Shown here in pieces: positions 1-6,266 of a stretch of DNA of 20,593 nt. This DNA comes from a virus. The stretch is from IMG/VR virus record IMGVR_UViG_3300042197_004108, positions 1 through 20,593 of that record. One strand, 5' to 3'. The stretch's first letter is position 1, and each line of letters begins with the position of its first letter. The translations under genes and the position numbers were made by a program. The notes under the pieces are model-generated. The model did no database searches. It had not been told where the DNA came from and worked only from the letters and a program-made list of their open reading frames with translations.

Positions 1-655
1 CGACGTTGTACATGAAGCAATGATCTTGACGTATACGTTCTAAGTGATATTTATCCGTTAACATAGCAGTTATTTCGTCGCGCGTAAAGGCTTCGGCATA
101 GGGACAATCTGCCTGTGCCTCAAACTGGTCAAGACCTTTTTGTATCATGGCATACTTCCAGCTGTTGCGAGCATACACCATGAAGCGCAACTCACCTTCG
201 GGCAGCAGCAGTTGGGCTATGTTGTTGATGTTTTGTTGTATGTTGGGAAAATGATGCAGAACCCCATAACTGTAGACCAAATCAAAAGGCTCCAATGCCA
301 GCAGCGCATCGATGTCGGTCACAGACCTTTGAAAAAACATTCCCGGCAAGTCCAAGCACTTAAACCTTGTGCGGCAGAGATCGATGCTGGCCTGGCTAAT
401 GTCTATGCCGGTGTAATGTGCGCCGTGGCGGGCAAACTGCTCTGCGTCGGTGCCAATGCCGCAGCCAATCTCCAGCACTCTTTTGCCACGCCAAAGATGA
501 AAACCAGCAAAGTCCAAGATGTGTGGTTCGGCACGATACCGCTTGGCTGTGACCTCTTCGAAGTAGGCTGCGGTACCTATCTCTGAGCTGCCATGATTAA
601 TATTACAAGGCTGGCGGTTCCAATAATCAATTATCTGCTGTTTGATATCAAGCAT
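1..655 (-). CDS. Class I SAM-dependent methyltransferase, 3' end missing
   Basis: The reading frame starts at the ATG at 653-655 and runs off the left edge without a stop, giving 218 complete codons. Residues 60-70 (VLEIGCGIGTD) are motif I of the Rossmann-fold methyltransferases, which binds S-adenosylmethionine. An acidic residue follows the second strand (YTGIDIS, about 81-87), and FDLVYSYGVLHHF (124-136) matches the family's motif IV region. The start overlaps the stop of the upstream glycosyltransferase by 8 bases, which indicates translational coupling. No target-recognition domain is visible. The profile resembles small-molecule, lipid or sugar O-methyltransferases rather than DNA methyltransferases, since no DPPY or NPPY motif is present. 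With the adjacent glycosyltransferase, methylation of a sugar is a reasonable guess. Fold assignment is firm; substrate is unknown. Confidence 0.85.
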   Translation of the reverse strand, partial: MLDIKQQIIDYWNRQPCNINHGSSEIGTAAYFEEVTAKRYRAEPHILDFAGFHLWRGKRVLEIGCGIGTDAEQFARHGAHYTGIDISQASIDLCRTRFKCLDLPGMFFQRSVTDIDALLALEPFDLVYSYGVLHHFPNIQQNINNIAQLLLPEGELRFMVYARNSWKYAMIQKGLDQFEAQADCPYAEAFTRDEITAMLTDKYHLERIRQDHCFMYNV

Positions 656-1514
656 CTTTGAATTGCGACAGTTGACGATTTGGGTCCTGCTCCGGGCTGC
701 ACATCCATGCCCACGGATCTTGTTGACCGGCCATGACATTCTGAAACCATGATACGTCTTGACCACGTTGTTGTATATACCAAGCCAGCTTTATTGTGTC
801 ACTGACTCTCCTGATGCGCCAGTCGATGTGGTTGAAATCCCGGGGGTCATTAGGACGTCCTTCAAACATGATTCTTTCTTGATAAGTGGTGTCGTGATTG
901 TTTCCGGTGAGATCGTGTCTGTCGTGCAGCACAGACACATCGATGTTGCGCATGATACCCAGCATATAGGCAGTCTGGCTGATCCATGCATCAGATATTT
1001 GGTGTGGACTTAGGTATCCCATGAGTCTGTACCACTCTATGGGCACAATAGGAAAGATCGCATAGGGGTGATTATTGTGAGTGGGCATGCGCAACACAGC
1101 AAACTCTCCGTCGTGCTCAGTGATGCGTTGATCCCAGCCTGGTGTTTGCATGATAGCATCGTCGTTCCAAAACATCAACCAGCGACCCGCGGAATGTTTG
1201 GCCAATTGATTGACATATTGGTTGAGGTTAGCATAGCCCATGCGTTCTGATACCAGAATCTTGTTGTTATGATCTTGATCTCGCAGTAAGGGTGCAATGG
1301 TGCTCTGAATGTATTCTAGTGCGGTTTTGTCATCATCGTCTAGGCCATACAGGATTTCAATGCTCATGGGGTCATGAGCTGTGTCTAGCAGGCTCTGGAC
1401 GCTGCGAAGCAGGGCATCAGTGCGTCCTCGTGTGGGCAGCAGCACTGATACTGAGAAAGGCAATGGTGTGGTCCAGTTTATGAAGCGACCTAGGTTGAGC
1501 GGTTGAGATGCCAT
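648..1514 (-). CDS. GT-A (GT2-like) glycosyltransferase
   Basis: This 288-aa protein begins with a typical GT2 opening (SVSVLLPTRGR, then ALLRSVQSLL) for binding a nucleotide sugar. RWLMFWNDDAIMQ follows, whose NDD is the likely metal-binding DXD-type motif. The C-terminal half is rich in Trp, His and Asp and shows no membrane segment, so a soluble enzyme is expected. The frame is open to an ATG at 1589 (313 aa) and another at 1553. I prefer the ATG at 1514 because it lies 10 bases past the queD stop and directly precedes the conserved domain; the longer starts would overlap queD by 29-65 bases. None of the starts has a strong ribosome binding site, so the start is uncertain. It is downstream of the queD promoter and overlaps the methyltransferase. 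The acceptor could be modified DNA, a virion protein or a host glycan. Confidence 0.75.
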   Translation of the reverse strand: MASQPLNLGRFINWTTPLPFSVSVLLPTRGRTDALLRSVQSLLDTAHDPMSIEILYGLDDDDKTALEYIQSTIAPLLRDQDHNNKILVSERMGYANLNQYVNQLAKHSAGRWLMFWNDDAIMQTPGWDQRITEHDGEFAVLRMPTHNNHPYAIFPIVPIEWYRLMGYLSPHQISDAWISQTAYMLGIMRNIDVSVLHDRHDLTGNNHDTTYQERIMFEGRPNDPRDFNHIDWRIRRVSDTIKLAWYIQQRGQDVSWFQNVMAGQQDPWAWMCSPEQDPNRQLSQFKDA

Positions 1515-1524
1515 GACGTCGGCG

Positions 1525-2016
1525 TTAACCTTTGTAAATGGCGCTGTTGGCATTGTGTTCGAAGACTTCCACGCTGCGCAAACGCACATTTTTGTTTATC
1601 ACCGCACCGGGCGTGGATTTCAATTCTTCCAGGATAGAGGCCATTTTTTCATAGGCCAGTTCAGCAAACTTTTCACAGCCCACTGCTGGAACAATGCGCA
1701 AATCAACGATGCCTAGATTGTTATATCCACCCTTGATATCCAGCATCTGTTTGAAAAATTCCAGTTGCGGATCATCTTCTGCCACCAATAGAGTGTGATC
1801 AAACATGTATTCAGCCCACTTCTTGAAGCGATCCAGGCCACCAAAGTCCATGACCCAGTTGCGCTCGTCCAGGATGTCGCTCTCGAATATTAACTTGATT
1901 CCAATGCTGTAGCCATGCAGCAGGCTGCAGTGGCTGTGAGTGCTGCGCCACTGGCGGAAGCAGCAGCTGAGTCCACGGTCATTGCCGTAAGTTTTAGTTG
2001 ATAGATATTTGGCCAT
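1525..2016 (-). CDS. queD: 6-carboxy-tetrahydropterin synthase family protein (QueD-like)
   Basis: QueD converts dihydroneopterin triphosphate, the product of FolE, into 6-carboxy-tetrahydropterin in the preQ0/queuosine pathway. In this 163-aa protein the catalytic Cys is in HSHCSLLHGY (C30, with H34 as a metal ligand). MDFGGL (56-61) and FDHTLLVAEDDP (72-83) supply the Asp-His pair. CEKFAEL (114-120) corresponds to the family's PTSENLA motif, and VEVFEHNANSAIY (149-161) holds the conserved Glu that binds the pterin. The usual LHGH reads LHGY and the first zinc His is not obvious, a variant I associate with phage and marine members. A good ribosome binding site (GGAG) sits 8 bases before the ATG, and a near-consensus promoter lies about 80 bases upstream. 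The folE partner is at 5526-6206. QueD and pyruvoyl-tetrahydropterin synthase share this fold, so the exact product is inferred. Confidence 0.85.
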   Translation of the reverse strand: MAKYLSTKTYGNDRGLSCCFRQWRSTHSHCSLLHGYSIGIKLIFESDILDERNWVMDFGGLDRFKKWAEYMFDHTLLVAEDDPQLEFFKQMLDIKGGYNNLGIVDLRIVPAVGCEKFAELAYEKMASILEELKSTPGAVINKNVRLRSVEVFEHNANSAIYKG

Positions 2017-2061
2017 CTTGTGTCTCCTTTATGACATTGCGATGACTTGCAGAATATTTAG

Positions 2062-2087
2062 AGTGGGATGAAAGTCCTGAGTCCACT
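2062..2087 (-). promoter_or_regulatory. Predicted 5'-terminal stem-loop in queD leader
   Basis: On the minus strand AGTGG (2087-2083) can pair with CCACT (2066-2062) around a 16-base loop. The stem begins where transcription from the 2094-2122 promoter should start (about 2087). A hairpin at the extreme 5' end is a known way to protect an mRNA from RNase E. The stem is only 5 pairs, so this is weak evidence. Confidence 0.3.
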
Positions 2088-2093
2088 AACGGG

Positions 2094-2122
2094 ATTGTAC
2101 AGTGAAAATATTTATGTGTCAA
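2094..2122 (-). promoter_or_regulatory. Sigma-70 promoter for the queD operon
   Basis: On the minus strand TTGACA (2122-2117) is a perfect -35 box. It is followed by exactly 17 bases and TACAAT (2099-2094), a five-of-six match to the -10 consensus. It lies in the 111-base gap between the HIT gene stop and the queD start and leaves a leader of about 70 bases. It is the best promoter match in the window. Such host-type promoters in T4-like phages normally drive early genes, so queD, the glycosyltransferase and the methyltransferase are probably expressed early. Confidence 0.85.
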
Positions 2123-2127
2123 CAGGA

Positions 2128-2520
2128 TCAGCGTGGAATCTTGTAAGTGTCGGTGTGATAGTTGCCCTGTCCTGACACCACATGACGTACCCCGCCCACG
2201 GGGTCAGGGGTATCCCCATAGCGCCGGGGTATGAGATGCACATGCGGATATCGAACAGTTTGGCCTGCGGCCTTGCCTTGATTGATGCCCACGTTGTAGG
2301 CTTCGCACAACTGATTCCGAACCATGCCATCGCCGTGATCCACTGCGACCTCAAAGCACTTCATGAGGCAATCGCGATCTAGACGCTTGGGCACAAACAG
2401 CAGGTGTCCCAGTGTTACTGGAAATCCGTCCCTGAACACCAGCACGTCCGGGGTTTCCCAAGCCAAATCACTCCAAGGTACGATGCCTTGATCCTGGGCC
2501 TGCTCGTAATCATTGCTCAT
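2128..2520 (-). CDS. HIT-family (Fhit-like) nucleotide hydrolase
   Basis: HIT proteins hydrolyse or transfer nucleotidyl groups, for example splitting dinucleoside polyphosphates or AMP conjugates through a histidine-AMP intermediate. In this 130-aa protein the core motif is YPHVHLIPRRYGD (91-103), preceded by the conserved GQTV (86-89) and followed by DPVGGVR. The normal triad is His-x-His-x-His. Here the first His is replaced by Tyr91, while the central nucleophile (H93) and the last His (H95) remain. FPVTLGHLLFVPKR (33-46) is the other conserved block. The gene overlaps the NAD synthetase stop by 11 bases and has no clear ribosome binding site, so it is probably translated by coupling. A role in clearing adenylated intermediates of NAD synthesis or nucleotide alarmones is inference from position. 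Confidence 0.85.
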   Translation of the reverse strand: MSNDYEQAQDQGIVPWSDLAWETPDVLVFRDGFPVTLGHLLFVPKRLDRDCLMKCFEVAVDHGDGMVRNQLCEAYNVGINQGKAAGQTVRYPHVHLIPRRYGDTPDPVGGVRHVVSGQGNYHTDTYKIPR

Positions 2521-3289
2521 AATGGTACACCGGTATTGCTGTCATTTTGTGTAGATTCCTTGCGCGTATCTTTCTGTAGGCCTGGAGACACAGTTGTTGC
2601 TTAGGATCCATGGGCCAGACATTGTCTTGATCCTGCTGCATGGCCAATTCAAGTTCAGCATAGGTCATGCCCAGTTGATCCTGGTCAGTGCGCCCATCAT
2701 CCCATAGGCCATCTGTGGGCGGTGCGGAGATGATGGCATCAAGTATGCCCAGCTCACGCCCCAGCTGCCAAACCTGTGTTTTCATCAGGTCGCCTATGGG
2801 ACTGATGTCTACTCCACCATCGCCATACTTGGTGAAAAATCCCACACCGAAATCTTCCACGCGATTGCCAGTGCCCACCACTATGCCATCAGTGCTTTGA
2901 GCGGCTTGGTACAGCATGGTCATTCTTAATCTGCTGCGACTGTTGGCCAAGGCCAGATCACTGTAGAGGTTGTTGGCGAGGGCCACGTGTTCCAGTGAGG
3001 CAAACACACCACCCAAGTCAAGGTTTTGATGCCGCACATTGATGAAGTTTTTGGTCAACCAAGCAGCGTGGGCCAAGCTCAGATTGTGCGTGTGTTGGCT
3101 CTGGCGTATGGGCAAGGTCAAGACCAGAACCGGCATGCCAGTGCGAGCACATAGAGTGCTGACCACGGCGCTGTCAATGCCACCCGACACACCCACCACC
3201 AGAGTCTTGATGGCATGGGCTTGTGCGTAGTCCAGGATCCAGTTGCTGATGTCGTGAGCCAGCAGTTGTGAGCCCGATTCCTCTAGCAT
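2510..3289 (-). CDS. nadE: NH3-dependent NAD synthetase
   Basis: NadE makes NAD from nicotinate adenine dinucleotide, ATP and ammonia, the last step of NAD synthesis. This 259-aa protein has the PP-loop motif VGVSGGIDSAVVS (32-44) that binds ATP pyrophosphate. It also has IVVGTGNRVEDFGVGFFTKYGDGGVDISPIGDLMKT, the second half of the active site (about 136-171), and PTDGLWDDGRTDQDQLGMTY (191-210). It has no glutaminase domain, so it is the ammonia-using form, and its length is normal for that class. The ATG is 1 base after the upstream stop (TGACATG), with AGGA 5 bases before it. It is followed by the HIT gene. Phages that boost NAD supply are known; here the gene may restore NAD consumed in infection or by NAD-depleting defences. 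Confidence 0.92.
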   Translation of the reverse strand: MLEESGSQLLAHDISNWILDYAQAHAIKTLVVGVSGGIDSAVVSTLCARTGMPVLVLTLPIRQSQHTHNLSLAHAAWLTKNFINVRHQNLDLGGVFASLEHVALANNLYSDLALANSRSRLRMTMLYQAAQSTDGIVVGTGNRVEDFGVGFFTKYGDGGVDISPIGDLMKTQVWQLGRELGILDAIISAPPTDGLWDDGRTDQDQLGMTYAELELAMQQDQDNVWPMDPKQQLCLQAYRKIRARNLHKMTAIPVYHYEQ

Positions 3290-3290
3290 G

Positions 3291-4253
3291 TCATTCCTGT
3301 TCTTCTAAATCTTCCCAACCATATCGGAGTAGTTCTTCGTAGTTCCATTCAGTGTCGCCCTTGGGCATATAACCTACACTGACGTGAAAGCCTTTACCCC
3401 AAGTACTAAGATAATCCATATCTACAGATAATGGCTTCTTGTCATAGAAATATTGATTAATATGTGTAGTCATAGTATTCTCACAAACCCCAAACACTAA
3501 CTTATTGACATCAAAATCATCACCATAAGTTTCTACGACTACACGAAGGAAACTACCTTTTTGTGCATCATAGCACATCAATACTGGTACAGGATCAACC
3601 AGTCCTTTCTTGGTATCGTGTACGAACATTTCTGTGCTGTAAACGTGTTTACGACCTTCAGTATAGTAATCCTTGCCTACACCCTTTTCCGTGTACTTTT
3701 TTTGGCTCCAATCAAAATTGCGCTTCTTGGTTTCCTTGTCGTCCCAATCCACAGCACCATCCACATACACAGCCTTGGGATGAAGTACGATCTCAGTAAC
3801 AGTAAATGAACTGGATTCGCTGCTGACAACAGTATCATGTTCGATACCATCTAGTTCCCAATACTCTATGTACTTGCGACCAGGACTTACTTCGGGACTA
3901 TTGCTATCAAAGCCGCCCTCTTCTTCGTCTGACTCACTATCCTCGTCATCGGTATCTTCATCAAAATCTTCACCGTATGCAGCCTTTTCGTGCATGGCTA
4001 AAATATGATCTGCTAGTAGATGCTTGCGATCTTCATCAAGCCAATACTCAACAAATTCTTCTGGTACAGTATCTACCATGAGTTCACCACCATAGCCACC
4101 AAAGTCAAGCATAAAGTAACGCTTGCCTGCGTGTGGGTTGGCAACAGCCTTGATTACCTTTTTTTTGGCAGGTGCTTTAAGTTTCTTTGCTGTAGCCTTT
4201 TTGCTAGATTTAGTAGAAGGCTTCGTAGTCTTGGTTTTTTTCTTTGCGGCCAT
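3291..4253 (-). CDS. Uncharacterised protein with lysine-rich tail and acidic segment
   Basis: I do not recognise the family of this 320-aa protein. Residues 4-35 form a basic tail (15 Lys in the first 35 residues, with Ala, Thr, Ser and Pro) that resembles histone H1 or bacterial histone-like tails. It is followed by a globular start (KRYFMLDFGGYGGELMVD, 44-61) and an acidic run (EDFDEDTDDEDSESDEEE, 95-112). The C-terminal 200 residues are rich in aromatic and beta-branched residues and end in an acidic stretch. No catalytic motif stands out. A clear ribosome binding site (AAGGAG) lies 8 bases before the ATG at 4251-4253, and a weak promoter candidate lies just upstream. The region looks more A/T-rich than its neighbours. 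The tail suggests binding to DNA or RNA; this is inference from composition. Confidence 0.75.
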   Translation of the reverse strand: MAAKKKTKTTKPSTKSSKKATAKKLKAPAKKKVIKAVANPHAGKRYFMLDFGGYGGELMVDTVPEEFVEYWLDEDRKHLLADHILAMHEKAAYGEDFDEDTDDEDSESDEEEGGFDSNSPEVSPGRKYIEYWELDGIEHDTVVSSESSSFTVTEIVLHPKAVYVDGAVDWDDKETKKRNFDWSQKKYTEKGVGKDYYTEGRKHVYSTEMFVHDTKKGLVDPVPVLMCYDAQKGSFLRVVVETYGDDFDVNKLVFGVCENTMTTHINQYFYDKKPLSVDMDYLSTWGKGFHVSVGYMPKGDTEWNYEELLRYGWEDLEEQE

Positions 4254-4284
4254 GATTGATTCTCCTTGCTATTGATTGTGGTGT

Positions 4285-5043
4285 CTATGATTGTAATAGG
4301 TTGGACAGACTGGGTTTCAACATAGCAGCAATTTGCTGATGGCCCAATGCAGTTGGATGATAGCTGATGGGATTCAATATACCTTTGCGAGTCAAAAACG
4401 GAATCTTATTACTATCATGATTCCACTTTGACAAGTGATAATTGGTATCCATATCAGTCATGCCATTGGTCAATGCCAGTTGCGACAGCATGTCGCGATT
4501 GGCCGTGTTGTTGCCCACTAGGTTAGGAATCGACACTGGATAATCGTGATGATTAAAAGTATCAAGCCAAAGGTTTTTTATGTTTTTGGACACAAAGTAG
4601 TCGTTCCAGAAAAGCATGTCTGTAGACAGTTGAGCAACTTCGTGTGTGTGATCAAATGACCACCGCACCAATGCTCTAGCAAGCTTCAAGTCCTCGTGGT
4701 AAGAAAAGTTTACTAATCTATTTCGTTCCAGTGAGTATAACTCATTGCGAGCAGTTGATGTGATTGCCCATAGTACAACAACATTGGAGTATTCTGCGAA
4801 ATCCCGATCAGTGAAAAAAGTCTTGGCCAGTCTAAACTGTTTTTGGTTGCTGGATCCACCAACGGCAAAAGATATGTTATCTAAATCAAACTCTTGGGCT
4901 AACACTCCACGATAACTTAACTTATCATTTATTTCTTTATTCCATGCTATATTGCCCCACTCATTGTCAGTCATGTTGTGTTGGTATCCTGCGCCAACGC
5001 CAAATGTCCAACTGCATCCAAACGTGATTAACAATGATTTCAT
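4285..5043 (-). CDS. SGNH/GDSL-type hydrolase-like protein
   Basis: This 252-aa protein opens with MKSLLITFGCSWTFGVG, the block I pattern of SGNH hydrolases with Ser11 as the likely nucleophile. GGSSNQ (62-67) offers the block III Asn, and YHPTALGHQQIA (228-239) holds a block V His (H229). The Asp normally three residues before that His is not present, which also occurs in active members. The family contains esterases, acetyl-xylan and polysaccharide deacetylases and lipases. The N-terminus has no convincing signal peptide, so the protein is probably cytoplasmic. The ATG is 6 bases after the small membrane-protein gene and lacks a ribosome binding site, so coupling is likely. Phage SGNH proteins of this type are common but mostly unassigned. 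Removal of acetyl groups from a glycan is one possibility. Confidence 0.65.
   Translation of the reverse strand: MKSLLITFGCSWTFGVGAGYQHNMTDNEWGNIAWNKEINDKLSYRGVLAQEFDLDNISFAVGGSSNQKQFRLAKTFFTDRDFAEYSNVVVLWAITSTARNELYSLERNRLVNFSYHEDLKLARALVRWSFDHTHEVAQLSTDMLFWNDYFVSKNIKNLWLDTFNHHDYPVSIPNLVGNNTANRDMLSQLALTNGMTDMDTNYHLSKWNHDSNKIPFLTRKGILNPISYHPTALGHQQIAAMLKPSLSNLLQS
4290..4320 (-). promoter_or_regulatory. Weak sigma-70 promoter candidate for the lysine-rich-tail gene
   Basis: On the minus strand TTGAAA (4320-4315) is separated by 19 bases from TACAAT (4295-4290). Both boxes match five of six consensus bases but the spacing is long. It lies over the end of the SGNH gene and would give a leader of about 30 bases carrying the AAGGAG site. 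Confidence 0.35.
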
Positions 5044-5049
5044 CGCGAT

Positions 5050-5175
5050 TTATTTGCTACGAATGAGTCTAAACTGAGGCAGTAGCAAGAATGCCACTAG
5101 CAATATAGTGCCAAGCACTGCCAGGATGGGCAAAAATACCAACTTGATTGCAAAGTTTTTTAGATAGTCAACCAT
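5050..5175 (-). CDS. Small single-pass membrane protein (41 aa)
   Basis: The protein begins MVDYLKNFAIKL and continues with one strongly hydrophobic stretch, VFLPILAVLGTILLVAFLLL (about 13-32), ending QFRLIRSK. The basic C-terminus suggests that end faces the cytoplasm. The frame is open to 5256, but the segment before the ATG at 5173-5175 overlaps the neighbouring 59-aa gene almost fully and looks like antisense noise. The short start overlaps that gene by 16 bases and has a weak GGGG upstream. Function is unknown. Tiny membrane proteins of this kind in phages include lysis inhibitors and host-takeover proteins. Confidence 0.55.
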   Translation of the reverse strand: MVDYLKNFAIKLVFLPILAVLGTILLVAFLLLPQFRLIRSK

Positions 5176-5339
5176 ATCACTAACCCCAGCATCACAAACA
5201 TCATCACAAGAGTCAAAGCGCCCACTAGGTCTAGCTTGTGTTTTTGCATGGGGCATCTGCCCTGCTGCCAGTCACAGTATTCCTGGGGTCTGCCATCATC
5301 ACCCAGCACCTGCCGACACCCATGCACCGGACACTGCAT
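5160..5339 (-). CDS. Small cysteine-rich membrane protein (59 aa)
   Basis: The N-terminal half carries four Cys and two His (MQCPVHGCRQVLG, then YCDWQQGRCP), a spacing that could bind a metal ion. The C-terminal half is one hydrophobic helix (LVGALTLVMMFVMLGLVIWL). The frame can be extended two codons to a TTG at 5345, but the ATG at 5337-5339 is more likely; it lies 2 bases past the stop of the 54-aa gene. With its neighbour at 5050-5175 it makes a pair of short membrane proteins. I do not recognise the family. Confidence 0.55.
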   Translation of the reverse strand: MQCPVHGCRQVLGDDGRPQEYCDWQQGRCPMQKHKLDLVGALTLVMMFVMLGLVIWLTI

Positions 5340-5341
5340 GA

Positions 5342-5506
5342 TCAAGCCACTATGTTATACTGCTCGCGCAGTATCTTTTTGTAGGGCTTGCCTTCTTCCA
5401 TGAGTCGGCAAACCAACTTGAGACGCTCGGCCAGCTCAATTTCATTGGCCATTTCTAGTTTGACAACAATGGTGCGCAGTTCATCCAGTGTGATGGGAAG
5501 ATCCAT
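5342..5506 (-). CDS. Small helical protein (54 aa), uncharacterised
   Basis: Read directly from the minus strand, the ATG at 5504-5506 opens a 54-codon frame that begins MDLPITLDELRTIVVKLEM, continues as a charged helix (LAERLKLVCRLMEEG) and ends with YKKILREQYNIVA and TGA at 5342-5344. A clear ribosome binding site (CAGGAAA) precedes the ATG by 6 bases. It fills the space between folE and the membrane-protein pair, leaving only 19 bases after the folE stop. The amphipathic pattern suggests a small helical binding protein. It has no motif that I recognise. Confidence 0.7.
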   Translation of the reverse strand: MDLPITLDELRTIVVKLEMANEIELAERLKLVCRLMEEGKPYKKILREQYNIVA

Positions 5507-5525
5507 GTGTGTTTCCTGTGTGTAT

Positions 5526-6206
5526 TTACGAATGCCCCTTCATGCTCAAGCAGATATCGTAAAACTCCTGCTTGAGTGCGGGATCTGTGGAAAAAGCACC
5601 CAGCATGATGGCAGTGGTCATGTCAGACTCATGCTCGCGCACGCCGCGCTGCGTCATGCAGTGATGCTCGGCCTTGACCAGCACAGCAATATGCTGCGTC
5701 TTGGCATACTTCTTGAGCGCTTCTGCGATCTGCGTGGTCATTTCTTCCTGGATCTGTGGGCGTTCACAGATATGGTGCACCAAGCGATTGAACTTGCTGA
5801 GTCCGATCACTTCGTTTTCTGGCACGATGCCTACCCAACAGCGCCCAACGATGTTCTGGAAGTGGTGCGCACAAGTGCTGCGTATGCTGATAGGGCCTGT
5901 GGTGTAAAGGCTTTGATAGCCCATGTTGGGAAACGCGGTGACCTTGGGCACAGGACGATAGCGTCCAGAAAACGTTTCCTTGACAAACATCTTGGCCACG
6001 CGCCGAGCAGTGTCCTGTGTGTTGTGGTCATGGTCAGTATCAATCACCAAGCTTTCAAGAACGGTCTGGAAGTTGGCAGCTACTTCATCCACAAGTTGCT
6101 CAAGCTCGTTGTCATATACAAACTCTGCAATGTTGTCGTTGCTGTGGTATCTTGCACCAGCTGCTTCGATGCGTTGTCTAATGGTATTGCTGATTTTTTC
6201 TGTCAT
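5526..6206 (-). CDS. folE: GTP cyclohydrolase I
   Basis: FolE converts GTP to 7,8-dihydroneopterin triphosphate, the first step of both folate and 7-deazaguanine (queuosine, preQ0) synthesis. The 226-aa length matches the family. Zinc ligands are visible in STCAHHFQNIVGR (C112 and H115) and EHHCMTQRGVRE (C183). The usual CEHH reads CAHH. VIGLSKFNRLV (133-143) is the conserved substrate-binding block, and the TARRVAKM segment (66-73) matches the family's N-terminal helix. A promoter-like TATAAT sits 22 bases upstream, and AGAG serves as a modest ribosome binding site. With queD at 1525-2016 and the transglycosylase-fold gene at 10931-12472, deazaguanine synthesis is the likely role; folate supply for nucleotide synthesis is the alternative. 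Confidence 0.93.
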   Translation of the reverse strand: MTEKISNTIRQRIEAAGARYHSNDNIAEFVYDNELEQLVDEVAANFQTVLESLVIDTDHDHNTQDTARRVAKMFVKETFSGRYRPVPKVTAFPNMGYQSLYTTGPISIRSTCAHHFQNIVGRCWVGIVPENEVIGLSKFNRLVHHICERPQIQEEMTTQIAEALKKYAKTQHIAVLVKAEHHCMTQRGVREHESDMTTAIMLGAFSTDPALKQEFYDICLSMKGHS

Positions 6207-6227
6207 GATGATCTCTCTATGTGATGC

Positions 6228-6256
6228 ATTATATAGATTTGTAGGCGCAAGAGCAA
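6228..6256 (-). promoter_or_regulatory. Possible promoter for folE
   Basis: On the minus strand TATAAT (6233-6228) is a perfect -10 box in the 60-base gap between the epimerase stop and folE. The -35 position at 17 bases reads TTGCTC, with only three matches. It would give a leader of about 15 bases. The support is mainly the -10 box. Confidence 0.4.
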
Positions 6257-6266
6257 GAATTTTGGT

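Noticed and set aside
140-586. Plus-strand open frame of 148 codons
   Set aside because: It is antisense to the minus-strand methyltransferase, which has clear motifs and a coupled start; the plus frame encodes nothing recognisable.
2017-2093. preQ1 riboswitch in the queD leader
   Set aside because: There is a short hairpin but not the expected C-rich loop with an A-rich tail next to the ribosome binding site.
5388-6224. Long plus-strand open frame of 278 codons
   Set aside because: It lies antisense to folE and the 54-aa gene. Its translation is low-complexity without a domain, while folE has all its motifs.
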